Shown here piece by piece: positions 57,130-64,000 of a DNA stretch of 64,000 nucleotides (positions are counted from its first letter, which is position 1; each line of letters opens with the position of its first letter). This DNA is from Zhengitettix transpicula (Eukaryota > Arthropoda > Insecta > Orthoptera > Tetrigidae), in contig CM073593.1 of assembly GCA_037074705.1 (NCBI GenBank), forward strand, positions 17,923,001-17,987,000, in the 5' to 3' direction. Below the pieces are notes generated by a model. The model saw nothing but the letters and a program-made list of their open reading frames with translations. It made no database searches and was not told the DNA's origin. A program made the position numbers and the translations under genes.

Positions 57130-57800
57130 ATTATCCAATATTCCTTACGACAACGCTGCAAGACGATTTTTCTACATGCTGAATGTGTAGTTTACTTTAT
57201 TAACGAGAAAGACCAAACTGTTCCATAGAGAATATAAAAATTGATTGGAATTAAAATGGCTGTTGTTTAATTCATAACATTTTCGTTATCATATTCGTGG
57301 ATGATGCGGTTATGACTCTCTCCCCAAGTCAACCTCATAATTAAATATTCCACATGTTTCAATGCTTCACTACTACATTCTGATAGTTCCTACATTTTTA
57401 GCCTCAAGTATCGCAATTGTTTCAGTCTACACAACACAAACATTATATTTATATAATATATTTCATAATATTATTCATACTTCAAACCGAAAATTTTATG
57501 TGCAGATTTTAAAATGCTAGAAAAGCAATTAAGCCTTGATTTTATTTAGATTACCACAGCAACCACTAACACGTAAATATAGCATAAAATCCAATTAGTG
57601 GTTTGATCGATCTGGCCGCAGACCAATGAAATATTTTAACACAATAAATTAAGCAATATTATAGTTTTTAAGCCACCTCACCTCATAAAAGATTACGTGC
57701 TGAATATTCTTGATTTACTTTCAGAATTTCACGTAGAATAATATATGTTGAGGTGAAGTGGAATTATTAACTTTTCAGCTGAAGATATATTGCACAATAA
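57130..57800. other. AT-rich stretch, no gene seen
   Basis: No frame, repeat end or structured RNA recognised. Confidence 0.45.
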
Positions 57801-57809
57801 TTTAATTTT

Positions 57810-58078
57810 TTTATTGGTGGAAGAGTGTGGATATTTTAAAACATGATAAAGTGGCCCGTATTTTCGTCGAAAGAAAATGTTTCGGAGTCAATGAGATAGA
57901 TGGCGTTTCCCCAGATATTTTTGTCTGTAATTTCAACTCCTTTAGACACTCTTATGGGTGGAGGTGGAGGGGTTTACATAAAAATACAGGGAAAAAACCC
58001 GAGATTGGAGTCGAATCCGGGGTTATGAATGTCGCTGAGTTTAATTAAGACAACCCGGACAACGCCAAGCTCTGGGAA
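57810..58078 (+). repeat. Helitron-like 3' fragment
   Basis: One monomer (GTATTTTCGTCGAAAGAAAA ... GATTGGAGTCGAATCCGGGG ... GATGTCGCTGAGTTTAATTA) followed by a decayed terminus CAACCCGGACAACGCCAAGC. The head is missing and there is no CTAG. Confidence 0.65.
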
Positions 58079-58084
58079 ATTTAA

Positions 58085-58445
58085 TATAGTGTGTTTCAAT
58101 GACCGTGTGTGAAATTTCAGCAAACAACATTAAAACAAAGGTAGTCTTACAACCGTAGTTTTCAAAGTTCGGTTGAATCATACTAAATGGACAAACTTGG
58201 CATTTCTTTAACTTAAGACTTACAATATCTCGAATAAATGTTATAATTGGATATTTACATTTATTTTTACAAGTTAAATTTCAGTGGTATAAAATAATTA
58301 TACGTGTGTTATAGCGTCTTATATCAAATGAACTTTTAAAGTCGTTCTAAATGAGATTTGTTCTGCCATCATAAAAATCAGTTGGATTAAAACAAAATAT
58401 AAATATGTATGTTTTAGCAGGCCCTTGTAATATGCTTATATTTTG
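58085..58445. other. No gene seen
   Basis: AT-rich spacer without recognised features. Confidence 0.4.
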
Positions 58446-58451
58446 TTACAG

Positions 58452-58805
58452 ATCGATGTAGACATCGACAAACCATTAGATTTCGTCACCCCATCGTTCT
58501 CCGCTAAAAGTCACTTATATTCACGGGTCTGTGGACGTGAATTGCGCTATATTTGAAACTTTAGGAATGCAGACAATCAATCAGCTTATTGAGCCATTGT
58601 CACAGGTCCAATTTCAGCGCTACATTAGCATCATAGTGCAGCTCATCCCTAGAGCCAATTCAATTAGACGCATTTACTGGTCCATTGCCGGCCACTGAAG
58701 TGGCGGACAAAACCGTCGGTTACAAATAGCCGTCGTTCCCGATAAGCTCTTCAAAGAGGGATTTCCAGATAAATTTACACAATAATGCCTCTAGCGAAAG
58801 AATTG
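58452..58805 (+). other. Low-AT unique block, possible exon or regulatory DNA
   Basis: An acceptor-like TTATATTTTGTTACAG ends at 58451. Frame 0 after it reads IDVDIDKPLDFVTPSFSAKS and stops after 34 codons. A different frame stays open from about 58478 to 58699 (...VDVNCAIFETLGMQTINQLI...). The block is visibly less AT-rich than its flanks and matches no repeat in the window. Neither frame has a recognised family or a second splice site, so conserved non-coding DNA is equally possible. Confidence 0.2.
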
Positions 58806-59086
58806 GTTTCAATCAATTTGCGTACTTACTTCAGTGTCATTGCTAGTTGATTCAAGAAATAATACAAACGGAAAGTTAGACAAGCTTTTATTTATATTAT
58901 ATTCAAATAAATACTTTCCATCAAATATTCTAATTCAGTAGTATATATGATACAATTATATATATATTATTCAATAATTCAATGGATAGATAATAATTCA
59001 AACTTATAACTCATAAATTAAACTGTTATGGATCACTAAAAATTTAAATCCCAGGGAAGAGTATAGATTTTAATAAATCTTTAACA

Positions 59087-59453
59087 TCTAATAAATACAA
59101 TAGACAGTTTGTTCGTGTATATTTGTTTGCATGTTCCACGTGGAGTAAATTTGACCAATATTGAACACGCGTTCCTTTAGTATCGGAAACAAAACAGTGC
59201 AGGAGTAAGACACGTCTACTTAAACATGCCAAAAATTGCCAATATTTGCGTCTAATTAATATTGTATAAGGTCAATGATATTGATATTATTTTTCCCGAT
59301 GTTTTTTGTGTATAACTTCTACCCCTTCCTATAGTGCAGGGGCAGGGGTGAAGTGGCGTTACATAAAAATAACCCGAAAACAACGGAGATTGGAGTTGAA
59401 TCTGGGGTTATGGATGTCGTTAAGTTTAATTATAGCTCCCTGGGATCCGAGTA
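59087..59453 (+). mobile_element. Short Helitron-like unit (one monomer)
   Basis: Starts TCTAATAAATACAATAGACA after A, with the TTTGTTCGTGTATATTTG head, one monomer, and a decayed end CTCCCTGGGATCCGAGTAAT lacking CTAG. Non-coding. Confidence 0.6.
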
Positions 59454-59454
59454 A

Positions 59455-60840
59455 TCTTTTAAAATTGTGGAGTTATAGATGCGAAACGTTTTCTCAGAAA
59501 TAACTCACTGGCGTCCACTACAATGGTGTTTACTTTCTAGAAATGTTGAGAAATTATTTTACGTAATATGTTAGTCCGGCTTTCTAAGTTTTAAATAGTT
59601 GAATATTTCCAAGGTAACAGTAAAAACACGTCTGTTGAAAAAATTAGGACATGATCCAATCAATACTGACATATTATGAGGCGACAATAGGTCGTGAATT
59701 GCTGTGGATCTTCTCCGACATATACAAAAAAAGATAAAAATTTGCAATCTAAAAAGATTTTTTTAATATTATATCAATTTTTGGTAGATTTTGAAGAACT
59801 TGCCAATGTACACAAATTATAACTCCAATGTACACGTTTGTCCTAAATTAAGGACGAAACGTTTTGTGATTATACTTTTACTATTATTTTATTATTATTT
59901 TTCTTTATTATTTTTATTGTTTTATAAATACTTTATTCTCAATTAATCCTTGTTCTTTGGACAGCGAACATATTATTCAAAATTGATAAAATTTTTATTA
60001 CACATATATAATTTACTGTTAAGTGTGGTAACAATTTGATTTGGTATCCGAAGTACAATTAAAATTTTCGTAAAAAGTTTAAATTGCAAAGTAATTATAA
60101 TAAAATAATATTTGTCAAAAAATCAGTAAATGTAAATTTAAATAAATTGTTAAGTTCAATGTCATCGCTTACAATAATTTTGAATATATATGTACAAAAC
60201 AGAAACATAGAGCGTTTCTTCTGTAACTTGAGACTTCAAAAGATTATATCTACCATTAATTCGAAAAGATTTGGCCTTATAAATAAATACGTTAATTTTT
60301 TTTGTAATATAACTGTTGTGATTCACACAAAGTACTGAGGACGACATTTTAATTATTCTATTTAATTAGTCATTGATCATTGAAATTTTCTTTAAGGATT
60401 TGTAAAATATTTGTAGTCAGTCTATTATTTTAAAATTTAATTTACTATCTTACAGATGGGGAATTTTATTTACAGGGTTTAAATGCCAAACGAAATGCAG
60501 GAGCTTTGTAACGAGACCCCGTAGACCTCACAGAAGTACGGACTAGCAGATGGTGGATCGAATAAAAAATATTCCTTTAAACATGTTTTCAATTTGGGAA
60601 ATCAAACTAACTGTAGTCCACAGATATATACGTTGATATTATGAAACAGAATATGCCAAAAGTGACTGTGGCAAGGAATTTAGTAAATGAAACGTCTAAT
60701 CAGGGACAGCGAAGGATTGCTCACATTTGCAAGGTGCATTACGGAGTCAGTCTATTAGTACATTAAAATTGGTTCTTTGGAATATTAGAATATACACACA
60801 AACTCAACGACTCAAGGAATATATCAAATCTAAACAGTTA
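59455..60840. other. No gene seen; eroded hammerhead half-motif near 59840
   Basis: GTCCTAAATTAAGGACGAAACG (positions 59839-59860) repeats the stem II plus GAAAC half of the motif at 47477, but CTGAAGA is absent upstream. The rest is AT-rich without support for a gene. Confidence 0.35.
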
Positions 60841-60841
60841 A

Positions 60842-60843
<2 letters not shown>

Positions 60844-60885
<42 letters not shown>
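60844..60885. repeat. (TA)n microsatellite
   Basis: Pure TA tract continuous with the 5' end of the Helitron-like unit, so the exact start of that unit is hidden. Confidence 0.95.
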
Positions 60886-60889
<4 letters not shown>

Positions 60890-61463
60890 AAAAAGGATGT
60901 ATATTTGTATGTATGTATGTATGTATTTACGTTGTTCTTTATACAAATTTTATCGCGTGGACAGAATGCAACAAAAATCCTAATACACATATTCTTCAAA
61001 ACACGAGAAACGGTACTGTGAGGGTGAGAAACCCTTAGCATACATGTGGAAAGAATTATAATTAAAAACCGTGATCATTAAATATTAAATTACTGCGCGC
61101 CAAGAGACAATGACGTCACGCGAGAGAAAGACGTTACTACGCAACGAACAAAGGAAATATCTCCTTTATTAGGAATGAAATAAAGCAGAAATATTTACTT
61201 CAGCAATACTCCATCGAATGGTAATAAAGAAGAATACGAATTACTTTACCATCCTTGCGGAAAATGTAAGTTAATTTTCGCGCTATATTAGTTGTGAGTC
61301 TAGCTAACAATTTCATCAATGTAATATTTCGTAATGTATGAAGACTGAGTGACAATTGACAATTATATCCTGAAATACTCAAGGAATATATTTAAGTATT
61401 CAATTAAATACTTTTTCGAGTTTATATAAATAAGTACACGAGCAACGCCGGGCACCCAGCTAG
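60881..61463 (+). mobile_element. Helitron-like unit, 583 bp, short form
   Basis: The head TATATAATAAAAAAGGATGT, the TATG repeat, TTATCGCGTGGACAGAAT and GCGCGCCAAGAGAC match 26275-26550. The end TATATAAATAAGTACACGAG through CACCCAGCTAG matches 29836-29875. It equals the outer parts of the 3.6-kb element with about 3 kb missing from the middle. A 103-codon plus-strand frame across the TA and TATG repeats is not a gene. Confidence 0.72.
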
Positions 61464-61474
61464 TATATATATAT

Positions 61475-62426
61475 TGTAATGATTAAAGGAAGCTAATTAT
61501 TTAATGAATTAATTAACAAAATAATAACAATAAAAAACTTTTAATTTGCCAAAGATTAATTTAACAGGTGTTCATTTAATTATTTACAAATGATTTGCCC
61601 TAGGTTGGCACGCCGAATTCAATAATTTCAAAATTAGCGAACAAATATTTTTTTATTTATAATTGATGGCGTTCAAAGAAAATAAATCCTTTATATTTCA
61701 CAAACAATAAAATTAAATAACTCTTCTTCTCTGTGTCTTTACTGGGTTTGATAAATAAGAACAATCAAAAAGTATAAATTAAATAATTAGCAATTCAACC
61801 AAATTGAAACGAACGGAATACGAAATATAACAAAAATGAAAAGAACGAAATCTGACTAATACCCTTAATTACCGTTTACAGAATTTAATAAGTTTGGTTT
61901 GTACTTACAAACGTCCTGCTGGTACCGGACTTAGTTTTCGGAGCTTGGGGACACAATTCACTAAAAAGGTCATTAATCACTGATTCTACACGTCATGGTC
62001 AAAACATACGGTTGTAGTTCTTGTATTATTCCTCCGAGATCTCGATCAGCCGCACCTCCGGTAAACCGTCGGACGATTTATTTCTCAATGCCTTTATGTG
62101 GAAAAATGTTATTTCGGTACTAGTATGTATGTATGGCGCTAAACTGTTTGTTTCAGCTTTGCGGTTTTTATAACGTGTCTCTCCGTCCAGACCTTTTACT
62201 TGGATTCTTAAAACATATAAGTCTCTTAGTTGAATTTCTAAGCTTGGGCCACGCTTAAATTTTGCTCCCTCTCTCGACCACAATATCCGCCAGTTTGCCT
62301 TCAGCCAGTCCTAGCAGCTCGCAACAAAGACCGCCGACAAAAAGCCTGCCGTCATTGTTGTCTTTAAGAATTTGTACCGCTAACAATCCAATTTATTTAA
62401 ACAATTAATGGCCTCCTTAATTAGTA
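61475..62426 (-). mobile_element. TA-inserting LTR-like element, copy 6
   Basis: Starts TGTAATGATTAAAGG about 10 bases after the Helitron-like CTAG end, inside a short TA tract; the right end is eroded (TTAATTAGTA) and followed by (TA)n. Minus orientation is shown by AACGAAATCTGACTAATACC and TTTACTGGGTTTGATAAATA. In sense, CGGCGTGCCAACCTAGGGC near the 3' end corresponds to the PBS-like motif. An 85-codon minus-strand frame (62026-62283) is open but unmatched in the other copies. Confidence 0.6.
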
Positions 62427-62444
62427 TATATATATATATATATT

Positions 62445-63465
62445 CGTTGTTACATTCTCCTTAATTTCATTTATGAAGCACATGTACGAGAAAGCATACA
62501 TGGGATTAAAGGATTTCAGTGTTTACCTGCGTACGGGAGCACGTACTCATTCATCATTCGTGCGTGATTGTGCAAAAAATCTCCTTCCATGCTATGCTTC
62601 AACTTCTCAATTGCCAATTATTAAAAATGTGCACCCTTATTTCTACATTGGGAAAAAAAGCATAAAAATTCATAGTTTTTGAGAGCTCAAATACGGAGAT
62701 ATCGAATGCATGTTCACGATATTTTGTCAGAATAAAATGAAAAAAAAATGGATTTATGAAATTCCTTCCATATTTTTATCTTCATGAATACCCTGACGAG
62801 AAAATCCGTTTTTTAACGAATTTATGCTAGTATACTATACGACTAGATCATAAGAAATATATTTTCTATGTTCATAGTGTAAACTATTATTCACGTAATG
62901 AGAAAGTTAAATTTTGTTATATCGTTCCTTTACTACTGCTTATTATTATATAAAGAGAATAAAATGAGAAAGAGAAAGTAGTCGAACAGTAATTAACCGA
63001 TAAAGATATGGAATTTAAACCTTACCCCATGTTTTCATGCCGATACGGCTCTTTTTATCTACTTCTACAAATGTTTTTAGCAAAAATTCGCATTATCTCT
63101 AAAACGTTTAGAGAGATTTTTGTTCTCAGTATGAGAAGCCATTGTTTAATTTGATTCAGACTGGCGTATTAATGAGGAAATAAATCACAATTCCTACCGC
63201 TGATGTTCAACTAACATATGTTTCGTAAAATTTTCAAAAATGATGACTATTTTAATTTTTAGTGATAAAATTTGACGAGGTAATTATTTAAAAATACAAA
63301 TTTATCAACGAAGGAAATATACAAAGAAAATATGAAAGTGTTGCAAACTATGAAAAAACGTGATGTTAAATAAAGGCATTATCTTCGAAAACTCAAAAAT
63401 CTTGCTTTGGTGGAGGGATGAGAAGAAATATAATTTTTGATGGAGCACTGAGATGATGATGAAGA
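62445..63465. other. AT-rich stretch, no gene seen
   Basis: A 69-codon plus-strand frame (62473-62682) has no motif. No repeat end was recognised. Confidence 0.45.
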
Positions 63466-63469
63466 AGAA

Positions 63470-63715
63470 GGTATACACAGGCTATATGGAGGATAATACG
63501 CGTAGTGGCCGCTCCCTTCTTATAGCATAGAAAATGGAGATGCGGAAAGGTAGAGAAAGGCAGCTAAGTGTAAACTAGGGCCTCCGGGCTGTAGTTTGAA
63601 GGATCCTACCCGGAAATAGTCCTGAAAGTGATGCAGGAAGAGCCCTAGAAAAACCTGCAACAGGTAGGTTGTGCATTTGGTACTTGTCCCAAGCCCTTTC
63701 CATGGCCGTTTAGCC
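63470..63715 (-). mobile_element. SINE-A family copy 9, 5'-truncated
   Basis: Plus strand AAGGTATACACAGGCTATAT to CTTTCCATGGCCGTT. It shares the GTGTACACAGG-type tail with copy 1. It ends abruptly next to the Helitron-like fragment that follows. Confidence 0.7.
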
Positions 63716-63719
63716 CCCA

Positions 63720-63975
63720 GGGACAATGGTGGACGAGAATAAGTTTCAAACTTTCTAAAACGGCCGCGTTTTGCGTCAATTAAATATTTTTCTGGGTCAA
63801 TGAGATAGCGTTCTTCATATATTTTTCTGTATAATTTCAATCCCTTTTAGCATGGGACGGGAGAACCTTTTGGATAAGAGGTGGAGGACAACCAAGATTG
63901 GAGTCAAATCCGGGGTTCTGGATGTCGCTGAGTTTAATTATGACAACCCGGGAAACGCCGTGCACCCATATAGTA
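63720..63975 (+). repeat. Helitron-like 3' fragment
   Basis: One monomer (GCGTTTTGCGTCAATTAAAT ... GATTGGAGTCAAATCCGGGG) and terminus CAACCCGGGAAACGCCGTGC then ACCCATATAGT, with CTAG changed to ATAG. The head is lost. Confidence 0.68.
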
Positions 63976-64000
63976 ACCCTATAAGACCGTCTGATAATAG

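Overview
This 64 kb window looks like intergenic or intronic DNA from a large, AT-rich animal genome, most likely an insect. The reasons are a mariner transposon, jockey-clade LINE relics, tRNA-derived SINEs, Helitron-like elements and long (TA)n tracts, with no complete host gene. The order of insect is not established: cockroach or termite affinity is only an impression from the SINE style. There are no bacterial operons, ribosome binding sites, rRNA genes, intact tRNA genes or CRISPR arrays.

Layout. 0-10 kb holds a SINE-A copy, a near-perfect 156-bp tandem duplication, two copies of a 75-codon reading frame that each run into (TA)n, the first TA-inserting LTR-like element, a possible terminal host exon (8458-8594, minus strand) and an insertion bounded by a 43-bp direct repeat. 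10-22 kb holds three LINE relics, a second possible exon (12261-12447, minus strand), a 1.2 kb element with inverted motif arrays, a 960-bp element with about 200-bp inverted repeats, a second LTR-like copy and a mariner fragment. 22-30 kb holds a nested LTR/SINE pair, hammerhead-ribozyme-like insertions and a 3.6 kb Helitron-like element. 30-45 kb is mostly featureless AT-rich DNA with one LTR-like copy, a broken jockey-clade reverse transcriptase and two head-to-tail Helitron-like units. 45-64 kb holds a nearly complete but dead mariner, further SINE-A, LTR-like and Helitron-like copies, two tRNA-derived SINEs and two higher-GC blocks.

Repeat families. Five families explain most of the structure. 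(1) SINE-A, about 500-565 bp: nine copies with A-tail, 5' truncation and 10-11 bp target duplications. (2) A 0.95-1.1 kb TG...CA element: six copies, all inside (TA)n, with a primer-binding-site-like motif near the 3' end. (3) Helitron-like units (5' TC, 3' CTAG, A|T target) that often contain a roughly 275-bp tandem monomer. (4) Short elements carrying hammerhead-like cores. (5) LINE and mariner relics. Nesting gives a relative order: LTR-like 1 lies in the (TA)n end of the 75-codon frame, SINE-A lies in LTR-like 3, a 178-bp hammerhead-bearing unit lies in a repeat whose sister copy lacks it, and LTR-like 6 abuts the CTAG end of a Helitron-like unit.

All coordinates and homologies were read by eye. 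Boundaries of degenerate repeats are good to perhaps 10-30 bases, and family names rest on motifs, not database searches.
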